Part shown: positions 36,001 through 47,187 of the stretch, piece by piece
Numbering within the stretch: the first letter of the stretch is position 1
How the letters are laid out: the number at the start of each line of letters is the position of its first letter
Assembly: GCA_045837725.1 (NCBI GenBank)
Contig: JBEWZL010000270.1
Location: forward strand, 124,001-188,000
DNA: 64,000 bases
Reading direction: 5' to 3'
Source of the DNA: Vermamoeba vermiformis
Lineage: Eukaryota; Tubulinea; Echinamoebida
Translations under genes and position numbers: made by a program
The notes under the pieces: model-generated
What the model was told of the DNA's origin: nothing
The model's input: only the letters and a program-made list of their open reading frames with translations
Databases searched by the model: none

Positions 36001-36273
36001 TACGGGATATTATATATTTTGCGTTAATACTAATGAGTACTTCGTAGTTGTTGTTCCGCCCGTTGCTGAAGAACCAGTCGAAGGTATTTTTTATTCTTTT
36101 TATCAATTTTATTCGAGTTATTCGCTTACATTTTCGTCTACAAAACAGAGCCTGTTGTTGCTCCCAATGCTGCAATCCCTATTGCAAACATAGCCAGTAT
36201 GGCAAGCTTAATGACTCCCTTGCTTGGCTCGATTGCTATTATACTCGTCATTGTCAGTGTTACTGTCGCTTAA
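33055..36273 (+). CDS. Secreted surface protein with propeller-like blades and EGF-like modules
   Basis: Exon 1 encodes a signal peptide, MREIILFLALCTGFIVLSC. Two homologous propeller-like halves follow: EDFLYYVTLFSPVKVGKLNK with LLYKDSNSIFLQGQSTTYLL, and later DDEYIYYFTNCSIRIGKVRK with SLIDTQLGLIYFIGETNC. Each ends in an EGF-like module: CPRDCSNHGYCNSTTKYLC with VCDDPYFGHNC, and CPRNCSSNGQCMYGACQC with DDGFTGEQC. A short Pro/Glu stalk (EEPVEEPVVAPNAA) leads to a hydrophobic end (LLGSIAIILVIVSVTVA), fitting a GPI anchor or terminal membrane helix. About nine exons. The doubled propeller-EGF plan suggests internal duplication. Many N-glycosylation sequons (NKT, NVS, NDT). Likely an adhesion or recognition protein at the cell surface. 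Confidence 0.8.
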
Positions 36274-36371
36274 ACGTTACATAGGCACGAATTTTTCGTG
36301 CGCCTTTTCTGCTGCAAAAAAATAAAATTTTCGTTTTTCCCTCGTTCAGTAATAATGCATACAATATTGTA

Positions 36372-37701
36372 ATGGAAGACACATATGACTGCGTTATACT
36401 CGGCACCGGTCTTACTGAATGCGTGCTGTCAGGTTTATTATCCGTTGAAGGCAAGAAAGTTTTAGTTCTCGATCGGAACAATTACCAAGGAGAAGATTGC
36501 GCTTCATTAAGTTTAGAATCGTTATGGAGCCATATGAGTGAAGATGAAAAATTGGATGAAGCAAAACTCGGGCGTAACAGAGACTATAATATCGATTTAA
36601 TTCCTAAATTTTTGATGGCGAAGGGTAAGATCCAATTACAAGCGATTTAATTGATAATTTGATTTTATTTATACTTAATACGCAATATAATACTGATAAT
36701 CAATTGAATATTCGATTTTACGATTTTTCGTAATTTTTTTAACGACAGGAAACCTCGTCAAACTTTTGCTTCATACACAAGTCACGCGCTATCTCGAATT
36801 CAAGTCCATTAATGGCAGCTACGTGCTTAAAGATAAGAAGATCCATAAAGTACCCGCAACAGAGACTGAGGCTTTGACTTCGGGGCTGTTGGGTCTTTTC
36901 GAAAAGAAGCGATTCAAAGATTTTCTTCAGTATTGCTCGGAGTGGAATGACGACAATCCGAAAACCCATGCAGGTATGTTTATTTTTGTGGATAACCCTA
37001 GATCCTGAAAAAAAAATTCTCGATCGGATCAAGTCACTGTTGTTTTGCAAGAACCAACCTTTTAATGACATAATTTTTACAGGAATTGATATGGAAGTGT
37101 TACTATTCCTAATAGACGAGTGGACCGTATTCTATATGACGAGAAAGGACGCGTCTGTGGCGTTGAAAGTCAAGGTGAAGTAGTCAAGTGTCAAAATGTC
37201 ATTGCACATCCGCACTACGTACCATCAGAAAAAGTTCAACCAGCTGGCAAAGTCGTTCGCGCAATTTGCATATTAGACCACCCGATACCAAATACTAAAG
37301 ACGCCGAGTCATGCCAGATAATTATTCCGCAGAATCAAGTCGGCAGAAAATCTGACATTTACATCTTATGCGTGTCATATGAAAACCAAGTCGCGCCACA
37401 AGGAAAATATATCGCAATGGTGTCAACTACTGTCGAGACCAACAACCCAAATAAGGAATTAGAACCTGGCTTGCAATTGTTAGGACCGATTCTCAAACAG
37501 TTCGTGTCGGTCAGTGACATGTGGGTGCCAGTCAATGATTGGCAGCGAGAACATCTCTTCATTTCCAAGTCGTACGATGCCACGTCACACTTTGAGACCG
37601 TTTGCGATGACATTCTGCGCATCTACAAGCAATACACGGGTCACGACTTTGACTTCTCGAAGTCGCACCGTACAACGTTAGAAAGCAATACTAATGAGTA
37701 G
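36372..37701 (+). pseudogene. GDI: Rab GDP-dissociation inhibitor gene lacking its central part
   Basis: The N-terminal exon MEDTYDCVILGTGLTECVLS with LLSVEGKKVLVLDRNN is the GDI/REP FAD-like fold, followed by RDYNIDLIPKFLMAKG, TQVTRYLEFKSINGSYVL and LLGLFEKKRFKDFLQY. The C-terminal half is also clear: RILYDEKGRVCGVESQGE, SCQIIIPQNQVGRKSDIY, GKYIAMVSTTVETNNPN and YDATSHFETVCDDI. Between KTHAGIDM (about 37,092) and YGSVTIPNRRVDR (about 37,100) roughly 80 residues found in every GDI are absent, including the GLGELPQGFARLSA core of the Rab-binding region, and the two sides lie in different frames. No intron in the gap holds the missing piece. This is either a deletion in a dying duplicate or an assembly collapse. 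GDI is essential, so an intact copy should exist elsewhere. Confidence 0.8.
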
Positions 37702-37964
37702 ACCAGCCCTCACCTACCTGCTTTTGTAAATAAATAAACCACACTGCTGTATATTAATCGCCCAGCGTCTTACGGATGCTCGAACTATGATTCCGCTTTT
37801 GCAATGCGTCCGAACGAACCTAAATATAGTATATGCGTAGACCATCTTCGGAGTGAAAGAGGCAGCAGTAACTACGCAGTTAGAACCACGCGGTGAAAAA
37901 TGCAAATTTCAGAAAATTTTTTGAATTAGTTTTTTTGAACAGAACGAACACACCAAAGCAAATT
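37702..37964. other. Intergenic spacer
   Basis: About 260 bp with normal CpG content; contains AATAAA-type signals for the GDI gene and the promoter of the next gene. Confidence 0.45.
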
Positions 37965-40879
37965 ATGGAGGAAAATTCTAAAAATACCAACAACGTGACT
38001 GCTATTGACGGTAATTACTGGATGTTTCTCCTCAACGGTTCAAATTATTCGGTTTGATTTATTATTTTTATTTACGATTAAATTTTCAAGCCATTATTTA
38101 ATTCGTTTATCATTCAATATGCACTCGATATGAATTGAAAATTGGAATTATTTAATAAATCGTTAACTGCAGATAAAGATGCACTTGATTGGACGATTGA
38201 CGAAGTTGCTAATTGGGCACGAGAAGTCTTAAAATTGTCAGAAACAAGTGTCCAATATTTAGTAGACCAACAGTTCACCGGAGGAGCACTTTTAGCGATC
38301 CCAAGCCTTCACGCGCTAATTCACGTTTATGGATTTCCAGCAGATCCCGCAGGAATTTTGTGGCCTGCAGTCGAAACACTAAAGATGGCGCACTTGCAGT
38401 CAGGTACATTGCCTCATGCTTGCTTCAAAACATCTCACTCACTTCTACCAAAAGCTCGAAAGCGAACTGTAAGCGAAACAGATTTTGACCAAGATCATCC
38501 TTCAAAACAAGGTATGTTCGTTCAAGTACTTTCATGTACACTAATTTTTTTGTAGGAAGAGTACCACAAAGTAAGAATCAGCTTCTTGTTGGTAAAACAT
38601 ACTTACAGCTTTAGTTTTTATTTTTGTGGATAAATGCATCATCAATGAGGAAGACTTTGAGTTTGAAAACAGAGAAAAAGAGTTAAAGGAACTGGTTGAA
38701 GTATGTGTGTTCAACCAAAAAATTGTAAGAGCATGTTCTGGTACCCACACAAACAAGCTGAAGTTGGCAATTGCATCACAGATGATGGGATCAGGCAAAA
38801 CATGGTTTGGCAGACATGCACTTAAATCTTTGGAGCAACACAAAATGGTGATCAAATCAAACTATTTGGATGAACTTGATAAAACAATCATAGAAGATTT
38901 ATCTATGGCACACTATGTCTTTGTGAACATGAAAGATGCAAATGCAAAGCCATACAACAAGCATGAGTTCTGCAGATTTCTGCTACAGAGTCTTATTTTG
39001 TCATGTTCTGGCGACACCAAAACAAAGGCTGTTAATGAATGGCACATGAAGGACATTTCCATGCACAGTATTTCAAGTATAGCCCAATGGTTCCAAAATG
39101 AATTGAACTCTCATCTCTTCTTTCATTTTGATGAAGTTGACGCAATTGCAGAAGCATGCAATGTAAGTAAAAAGTTAACCATACAAATTACAGTAACACT
39201 GTTGCAGATGAGTCTAAAACCAGAATCAAGCCAATTAGCATGCTATTACAAATTTTGGAATGATATCAACCCACTTCATCAATTTGGTTTTATCTACTGT
39301 TCAGGACGATCACCTCAGCTTTTTTTAATTGGTCAGCACAACTTTGGGGTAGGAGACTCCAGAGTTGTTCCTCCTGGTCAATCAAAGCACATGTTTTTTG
39401 ACAGGTTGCTGTTGACAAATATTAATAACATGGTTTCAAAATGCATTCAAAAGGGCAAATTGGACTTGGAGCCTAGTTTGAGTGCAGCAGAGGTGTCAGA
39501 TGTCATATTCAATTGCACTGCAGGAGTACCACGTTTTGTCATATATACCTTGAATTACTTGGCTGAACTGTCAGCAAAACAACCACTAAGCAAAAAAACA
39601 CTGACAAAAGAAAGTTTCTTTCAAAGCCTATTTAGTTATGCGAAACAAAATGGAGGGGAAGCAGAACTTTATTCATGGCAGACAGATTACAAAGACATCT
39701 ACTTTCAACTTGTACTAGATGCCATACTAGCTGTCCCATACTCCATTGCAGATGTGATATCAACTGATTTGCTTCCAGTTAAGAATGTGCAATTGCTGCA
39801 AATGATTTGGCTAGCTGGAGTGTTTACTGCAAAGACCCCTCAGTATCTGGTATGTCAAGTTCCATCATGAAGCATTACTAACAGAATGTTTGAAGCCCAC
39901 TGGAATATCTGGAGAGTCAGTCCTTAAAGATCAACTCTACATCATTGTGCCACCTCTTGTTGCCAATGCTATGCTTGGCTCCCTAGAAGCTGCATCTGTG
40001 CTAACCATAGCTGGGTTAGGTGAAAATTACACCCCTGTGCCTGAGTCAGAACTCTTAGAATACATTTGCAAGCAGTGCTTTACGAATCAGCTTTGCACAA
40101 AGATAGCCAATCGCAGAAGAAATCAAATGTTGCACGGTTTGTTTCCATTTTTGAAACAAACTATCTTACCAGACATTGCTGCTCAGTTTGAAAAACCTTA
40201 CTACTTGCCAAAATTTGTGAATACCCAGTAAGATCTGGCCCAATATTTTTATTGTCTAATAGTTTTGCACAGAGCAACAAGTTGGAAAGCTGAGAATGAT
40301 GAGAAGGTGACAGAACTACTTAAAACACAATACTCAGAAGCCAAATCACAATCACTTGAGGTGCCATATGAATACTGGCAGCAAATTGTACCACAGTTAC
40401 AACAGGGACTGTACATCCCTGCACAGAAATCTTTTAGTGGCAACTTTTATGTTGTGTTGCCTGATGCTTCAAATGGCAACAAACTTTGGCTTTTAATTTT
40501 CCAATACAAAGCTGGGACCAAGCAAGAGCTCACAATCTCATCAATTTGTGAAGATATTTACAAATCATTTGACCACAACATGATAACAACACAACCAGAG
40601 TCCCCAAACACAAAGTTTGTTGCTGGAGTTGTGCTAGTTTTTGTTGGTGGCAATTATCCTGCAGAATTGCAAACAGCATGTGAAGTTTTCAATGACCATG
40701 CATTAAGACTATCTATTGCTAAATTGATTGAACTACAGAAAGCAAAAGATTTAAAGAAAGAATCTAAAACTGATGCCAATGAGAGAAAATTTGGGTGGAA
40801 AGACAATGCAAATTTGGAAGTACTCCTGCTTAACAACCGAGGAAAGAAACACTTACTTAGTGCCTTTCATGTTAGATGA
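37965..40879 (+). CDS. Crinkler/RHS-type protein: SAM-like header, P-loop NTPase, nuclease-like end
   Basis: Five exons (37965-38010, 38173-38511, 38556-38570, 38609-40227, 40273-40879). The header DWTIDEVANWAREVLKLSE, then FTGGALLAIPSLHALIHVYG, is a SAM-like bundle, followed by a basic linker (LLPKARKRTV). The large fourth exon is a STAND-like NTPase: Walker A MGSGKTWFGRHAL, Walker B HLFFHFDEVDAIAE, then FIYCSGRSPQLFLIGQ and a GVPRFVIYTLNYLAEL helix typical of Crinkler/RHS proteins. The last exon has KLWLLIFQYKAG, like the QxK/ExK strand of PD-(D/E)XK nucleases. Such proteins are thought to act as nuclear effectors or in genome conflict. The gene looks whole apart from about one break. From exon 4 on CpG almost vanishes, unlike the header and all neighbours. 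Ends 46 bp from the convergent CLYBL-like gene. Confidence 0.75.
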
Positions 40880-40925
40880 AATCCAATACTTGAAGCAATC
40901 TTATGGCTCTTGGCATATTGTCCAT

Positions 40926-42637
40926 TTAAAGTTTTATATTTGCTTTTTGCAAGATAATATAAGCCCAACGAACCTAAATAAATACACGAGTTAGACTCGG
41001 ATCCAGAACGGACGAACACGAACGAAGTTAGAACTTTGCAAAAGCACAATAAAACCAGTATACATCGATAGTTATATTGTTTATAGTTGCTTACCATTGG
41101 CATATCGATCATTTTTCCATCAACTTCGAAGGCACCTTTGCCGGACTGTTGATGCAAGACATTAGCTTCGACTATCTTCTTAGCAAATGCAATGCTCTCT
41201 TCTGGGGGTCTAAAACACTCGTAGATGACCGAGACTTGATTCGGATGAATGGCTTGTTTGCCGTCGTAGCCTAAATTGTAACCCTAACAAGATCCGATTA
41301 AAAATTTTGGCTCAACGATTTTAATTCCAATAATATTATATTATATCAATATATGGCATAAACGTAATATTGTTAATTATAAGGCCTTACTTGTTTGCAT
41401 TCGAGTCGCAACTGATCTTCGTCTTTGTAATGGATGCAGACCATGTCAATTGCACTCAAGCTGAAGCATGGCAATATTAATACGAATAATGTACGTATAT
41501 GTAATGTATTTGTAATGCCGTACCGATAAGCTTTGGCGTGCGTTACTATGGCAGATCTTATGTACAATAATTCTTCTCCAGTTTTAGTTCGTGTAACGCC
41601 CAAGTCTGCGCTATAATCTTCGCTTCCAAACTAACGTAATATTATTATAACGTTATAATTCTACGAAATTTGCTGGCAAAGAGCGAAAGTGACTTACGAT
41701 CAGTCCATCCACTCGTGGAGCTCGACAGATCTCTTTCAAATTCATAACAGCCTTTGCTGACTCGATGCACGCGAGGATTTTTATACGTTTGTTGGTATCA
41801 CTGCCTTTAGTGCTCAAATAATTATCGACAAAGGCCACATCCTCGGCAGTATCAACTTTAGGCAAGACAATCGTGTCTATTTTATCAAAAACTGGTGCCA
41901 TAGCGTCTAAATCGGCTCTGTGTTATAAAATACATTAAATATCAAATTAACGATTCTACAAAGCGAACAAAAAGTCTGAAAATATTAGATCGAGGAGATC
42001 TGAACCGGTTAATTTGCGGTGTCCTCACTGAAAGATAGAACAATACTATAACGTATATTTTATATGCTTATCGACTTACTTTTCGAATCCCGATCGAACT
42101 GAGTTCATTCGCAAGCACCGTTCGGTTGAGCCAAAATTTAATTTGGTAAATGAGTCGCGGATCATCTGTCTAGCTTTATCTTTTTGGTTTATAGCAATAC
42201 CGTCCTATGAATATTATCGTAACGATTAATTTAGTTTGTTTCTAAGGAAATATTTTTTCCGTACCTCGAGATCGAGAACTATGCAATCAAGTGGAAGGCC
42301 AGCAGCTGGTTGAATATTTTTAAGTTAATTATTTTAACACTACAAGAAGATAAATAAGCATATTTCAGCTCAATAATGATATTGCAAATAAATTAAAAAT
42401 TTGTTTTTGCGAATCTGCTCGTATATTCATACCTTTGGTAATCTTTCTCTCATCACTGCCTGGTACGTTAAATAATACTCGTCGTGGTTTTCTGTTTTGA
42501 ATCTTTTTGATGTCATTATCAACGAACGAAGTGACGGTTGAATAGCCGCATTTGTTCCCACGCGCCAAATTCTTATTTGCTCTATTTAGAGCTGTATTAA
42601 TGCCTCTATTGAGGAGTGTGCGCGTGTTGGTCAGCAT
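40926..42637 (-). CDS. CLYBL: CLYBL-like mitochondrial lyase (citramalyl-CoA lyase family)
   Basis: Start MLTNTRTLLNRGINTALNRA is a mitochondrial presequence. Then PRRVLFNVPGSDERKI (family VPGxDE motif), LDCIVLDLEDGIAINQKDKA, ERCLRMNSVRSGF (substrate Arg region), DTIVLPKVDTAEDV, ILACIESAKAVMNL, GLIFGSEDYSADLGVTRT, AIDMVCIHYKDEDQL, GYDGKQAIHPNQVSVI and KGAFEVDGKMIDMPMV. Conserved Arg, Glu and Asp residues that bind Mg and CoA ester are present. Animal CLYBL cleaves citramalyl-CoA to acetyl-CoA and pyruvate in the mitochondrion and protects B12 metabolism; the same is inferred. The last exon (to 40926) encodes VRWAYIILQKANIKL, fitting the family C-terminal helix, so the nearby Crinkler-type gene has not disrupted it. 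About seven exons. Confidence 0.9.
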
Positions 42638-43181
42638 TGTTGGGCGAAACGAACGAAGATTTTTTTGGATCCCTAACTATTTTCGTTTGTTGCTCATCAC
42701 TCAACGACAAAGAAGCACAATTTCAGTAGAATATGTAATAATCGTATTGCTTGAATGTTAACTTCCAGTTTAAATTCCGAGGTAATTAAGTACGAGTATT
42801 AATTGAAGAATTATTTCTGCACCCAGATCTGATCGTGCGTTTTCAGTTTGTATGTTACAAAATTAATTATCGAAAAAAACATGTTCCATTATTTAATATA
42901 TTACTCTAATTTTTGCGCGTCGATATTAATTTAATTACCCGGATTTCCAACCAGATCTCGCCGCTTGATGCCAGGCCTGCAACTATAAATACGAACAAAT
43001 AGCCAGCCCTCGTTGCAAATTATTGGCGCTTCATGAAACTCGGCACGTGCACAAGACGAACGAACCTGGACTGTATCTCCAATTCGCTTTTTAACGCGGG
43101 AAATGCCCGAATACTGTTTATCGCCGCTATGCCCCAATTTAACGTGCAAAATACAATACAACACCACATATTCCATCAGTA
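42638..43181. other. Divergent intergenic region
   Basis: 544 bp between the CLYBL-like start and the first C1q-like gene. An unsupported minus-strand frame crosses 42,931-43,203 and is judged a shadow of the signal-peptide exon and UTR. Confidence 0.5.
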
Positions 43182-44264
43182 ATGCAAAACCAGCTATTAG
43201 CAATTCTCGTTTCTCTTCTCCTCGTAGAACAAGGTACTACAATTTATACTTGATGAATCAATAATGATCCGAGACTAAATTCAATTATGACTACTATAGT
43301 GGCCTTACAATCGTGCACCACAAACGACTTTCTGGTGTCAAATGGAGTCAAAGAATACATCCGGATCAACAACGATGGTGTTTTTGCTTGCGACAAGAAG
43401 AACCTGTGTGATGCTTTTCAATCACTCTCGCTTTCTTCTGAAGGCGATACATTAAGTCTATCACAAGGAAATTCAATTCGCCTCCCCGATCCGAGTTCAA
43501 CAAACGAATTGCAATCATTGACAATTTCGGGATCTACGCTAACGATTTCAAATGGCAATTCAGTCACTCTTCCCGATCAACAAACTCTTTCTGTATCGAG
43601 CGATAATCGTACGATCTCGATTAGTGGTGGAAACTCCGTTTCTGTTCCAGATCAAAGTCCAACGAACGAACTGCAGACTTTGTCGCTCTCCGACACGACG
43701 TTGTCCATCTCGGACAGCAACAGTATTGACTTGAACGACAAAAAGTTTTACATGTTCGTTCTGACCGCTATAGGCACGACAAAAGCTGCCAGTAATAGCC
43801 CTCTGCCAGTACAATTTAACGGAGTTGCTTATAACAACTTTCCCGCCAGTTCTCTGAGCGGATTCGGTAAGATTAGTCAAAACGAAGAAAATTGCAATTT
43901 ATAATACTCTACTGAACACTAATCTGATGATCTTATTATAGATTCAACGTTTACAGCTCCGTGGACAGGTGTTTATCGATTTACCCTTGGCGGAGGATTG
44001 GTGTACGTTACTTCAGTTACGAACTCAGATTACCGTATAAGCGTCGCATTGAATGCAACGAGTGATTACCCAACCAATTACTATCATATGGGCTGGCAGG
44101 GACAAGGAGGAGTTTTCGTGGTGAGCGGATCCGCACTTCGCGTGCTGAGCGCAGGAGAAGTTGTTAACGTATTAATGTACTCCACTAACACTCTGACGCT
44201 TGGACCGAACTCTAATCCTGGAATACGATTTTTTTGGCAAGGAGAATACTTGGGAAAATATTAA
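43182..44264 (+). CDS. Secreted beta-repeat protein with C1q-like head, copy 1 (4 repeats)
   Basis: Exon 1 encodes a signal peptide, MQNQLLAILVSLLLVEQ, then VALQSC. The stalk holds about four units of the type LQSLTISGSTLTISNGNSVTLPD, each near 22-29 residues with SL/TL-S-S/G, I/LS, NS and LPD positions fixed. Such units are common in phage tail fibres and bacterial (notably Bacteroidota) surface proteins and form trimeric beta-prism shafts. The last two exons encode a compact beta domain: FTAPWTGVYRFTLGGG, then VFVVSGSALRVLSAGEVV and IRFFWQGEYLGKY, the C1q/TNF jelly-roll pattern (F-AP-GVY-F). Probably a secreted trimeric lectin- or complement-like recognition protein. Directly followed by a paralog whose first 110 residues are nearly identical in DNA. 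Confidence 0.82.
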
Positions 44265-44472
44265 ATACTGTTTAACATAAACAATGTTCGATAATGAATA
44301 CGAACTCTATTGGTCGATCAACCAGGTCAGTATTTGTTTTCAGATCGCTCGAAGCAATATTAATTATCGACACCTGTCAAAGGTTGTGCTAAAAATCCTG
44401 AAACAATCTCCAATTCGCTTTTTGCAAACTCGGTAGTAATTAAATGCTCAAACAAGCCAACACCACAATAGC

Positions 44473-45872
44473 ATGCAACTATTAAAGCATAACCAATTAG
44501 TAGCCATTTTACTGGCTCTGTTGTTAGTGGATCAAGGTACCCACCGGCTTAGCGTTATTCACCAATATCAATTTAATTAATTTATTTATGATTACTATAG
44601 TGACTTTACAATCATGCACAGCAAATGACTTCCTGGTGTCAAATGGAGTCAAAGAATACATCCGGATCAACAACGATGGTGTCTTTGCTTGCAGTCAAAA
44701 GAACCTGTGTGATGCTTTTCAATCACTGTCGATATCCTCTGAAGGCGATACATTAAGTCTATCACAAGGGAACTCAATTCGCCTTCCAGATCCGAGTTCA
44801 ACGAATGAATTGCAATCATTGACAATTTCGGGCTCAACACTAACGATTTCAAATGGCAACTCCGTGACACTTCCCGATCAACAAACTCTTTCTGTATCGA
44901 GCGATAATCGTACGATCTCGATTAGTGGTGGAAATTCCATTTCTCTTCCAGATGAAAGTCCAACGAACGAAATTCAGACTTTGACGCTGAGTGGCTCGAC
45001 ACTTTCAATCTCAAAAGGCAACTCGGTGACACTCCCTCAATCAACTGATCAACAAACACTCTCCGTGTCAACAGATCGCACGACTTTGTCGATCTCTGGT
45101 GGCAACAGCGTCGCTTTTCCCGACAGCAGCGACACGAATGAACTGCAGACTCTCGTACTAACTGATGCCTCGTTGTCAATCTCCGGAAAGAATACAGTCA
45201 CGTTGCCTGATAGTAGCGACACCAATGAGATTCAGTATTTACAATTGAACGGAACATCGTTGTCTCTCAGCGCAGCCAACACAATTCAGTTGCCCGATGC
45301 TAGTAGTACAAATGAACTTCAAACATTATCCGTAACAAGGGTAAATGAAAGTCAAACACTCTCGATTAGCAGCGGCAATACTGTTGATATTACAAACACG
45401 TACCGTGGCTTTGAAGTGTCTGCATCTAATGTAGACTCTCCGGGCTCCAGTGTTTGGCGAGTTATTAATTTTCCTTCGGTTTCTTACAATTCTTGGCTGA
45501 GCTCCTATTCCACCGTCACGGGTAAGAATTAATGCTACTCAAATTCAAATTGTAATTGGATGTTCAGGTGCATTCACAGTACCACTTACCGGCGTCTACC
45601 GATTTAGCATTAATGGTTGGTTTAAGTCCGCTGCAGTATCCTCGTCGCCTGACCAACGATATGCAATCGCCTTCAAAGTAGACGGAGTGACTGCTACAAG
45701 ATACGGCGGAGGTCAACTAAGCGCATCTAGTACTCCACTTGCGACTTACACTGAAGTGCGCGTGCTGAATAAAGGTCAGTTGGTACAAGTAGACCTGTAC
45801 GCTCTGGATCTAATTACGTTTGGCTTGGTTTGGTGGCAAGGAACATATTTGGGACCTTTTGAGCAGAGTTAA
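44473..45872 (+). CDS. Secreted beta-repeat protein with C1q-like head, copy 2 (8 repeats)
   Basis: Tandem paralog of the gene just upstream. Signal peptide MQLLKHNQLVAILLALLLV, splice junction at the same place, then VTLQSC. The stalk has about eight repeats, against four in copy 1, the extra ones including QQTLSVSTDRTTLSISGG, LQTLVLTDASLSISGK and IQYLQLNGTSLSLSAANTI. The C1q-like head reads FTVPLTGVYRFSINGWFK, YAIAFKVDGVTATRYGG, YTEVRVLNKGQLVQVDLY and LVWWQGTYLGPFEQS. The heads of the two copies are much more diverged than the N-terminal stalks, so ligand specificity may differ. Secreted; likely trimeric through the stalk. Stalk length clearly changes by repeat gain or loss. Confidence 0.82.
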
Positions 45873-46080
45873 GTCCTTCAAAAATAATAAAATTAATTCC
45901 GTAGCAAATCGTTGGCGTACCTGTTCGGTTGTTGCTTTATTACCAAGAAATTCTTGCTTTAATTTTGTGTTGCGTCGGCGGTGTTTCTCCGGTGACAGCT
46001 CATGTCCCACTGACAGCGGGTAGACTTTGGAATTACCTAGAATTGTTTTGATTATTTATCAGCCGATCCAACAACTGATC

Positions 46081-47187
46081 ATGTCCACAAACTTTTCCTT
46101 TGGTGGATTCAACGTTTCGTTCGGCACTCCTGTTTCTGGACAAGTAGCCGTGCCTATTCCAACGCAACCTACCTCTTCACTATATGAAGTATGTACTTAA
46201 TATCGGTATTAAAAGCGAAGGATTTCTTCTAATTTTGTTCGTTGCAGATCTTGGTCGAAGGTCAAGTGCCCTCAAACCCTCATGTATTCAATCAAGGCAT
46301 CACCGGAGTTCCTTCAGACTACACTATCGATCGTAGGAATATATTTTCCACGAAAGTCTGTGGCGCTGTTTGCATTCTAGGCTTTTTTGTGCCTGGTGAG
46401 TCTGATCGAATCTGCAACAAGACTAAAAGCGATTACCTTCTTACTAATGGTATTATAGTTGTAATCATCGTGCCTTTATTGATGTTCGCAGGCGTGAACG
46501 CCTTCACAACGAACTTCCCGGGCGATCCACACGTTGAACCAGCTGAATCTAGCGTGAATACTGGCCTAATCCTATTCATCACGTTTATGGCCACAGCGTT
46601 CGCTGGAGTTGGTGTTTGGCTCATCGTTAGTGCCGTCAGACGTCCCCGAAAGATTGTTTTCAGCGTTGAACAACGAGCTGTTTTGTTGGAATACGGATGC
46701 AAGGCTCCTGAGGTAAGAAAACCATTAATCTACGCTATTAAAGCATAAAATCGTATTAAATATTTCGAGGTATATTTAAAAATTCCTCTTCCTTGCGCGG
46801 CTCAGTCCGTTTGTGATTTTAAAAAAAGGTGTGGACGGATTCGCTTCTTGAACGCAGCATTAATTAGTTATTTTCAAGGTCGCTTACTTTGATGACCTTG
46901 ATACTCCGTATATTTGCGTCGGTAATGACCACAAAGAGAAGCACAAGCTCCACTTCGACTTGCGCATCCCTCGTTTGAACGGCGGCTCTGACATTGCCAT
47001 TGAACTGACGGGCATTGAAGCCAGATTTAAGTGTGCTAATGGTGTATCGCCCAAGGCTGAAAAGAGTACTCGCGAATTGATTGAAATAGCCGCTAACGTG
47101 TGCCACATCCTTCGCTTTGTAAAAGAGTCACCAGAGCCAGCCGCGATCCCGTTGCGCTTACAGTTTGATTTATCGGACCTCGATTAA
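46081..47187 (+). CDS. Two-TM membrane protein, inverted-pair copy 1
   Basis: Three or four exons. N-terminus MSTNFSFGGFNVSFGTPVSG is Gly/Phe-rich. Then LYEILVEGQVPSNPHVFNQG and GVPSDYTIDRRNIFSTKV, a first hydrophobic stretch split by an intron (CGAVCILGFFVP plus VVIIVPLLMFAGV), a loop TTNFPGDPHVEPAESSVN, a second TM (TGLILFITFMATAFAGVGVW), and a cytosolic RRPRKIVFSVEQRAVLLEYG. The C-terminal part is soluble: NDHKEKHKLHFDLRIPRLNG, SDIAIELTGIEARFKC, and EKSTRELIEIAANVCHILRF. No family recognised. Its paralog lies inverted at 48058-49190 with the same intron positions. Confidence 0.72.

Noticed and set aside
36947-37183. Frame continuing past the GIDM exon of the GDI gene
   Set aside because: The residues do not resemble any GDI sequence; it is the shifted frame produced by the missing segment.
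42931-43203. Minus-strand frame of 90 codons upstream of the first C1q-like gene
   Set aside because: Overlaps the signal-peptide exon on the other strand and has no splice or domain support.
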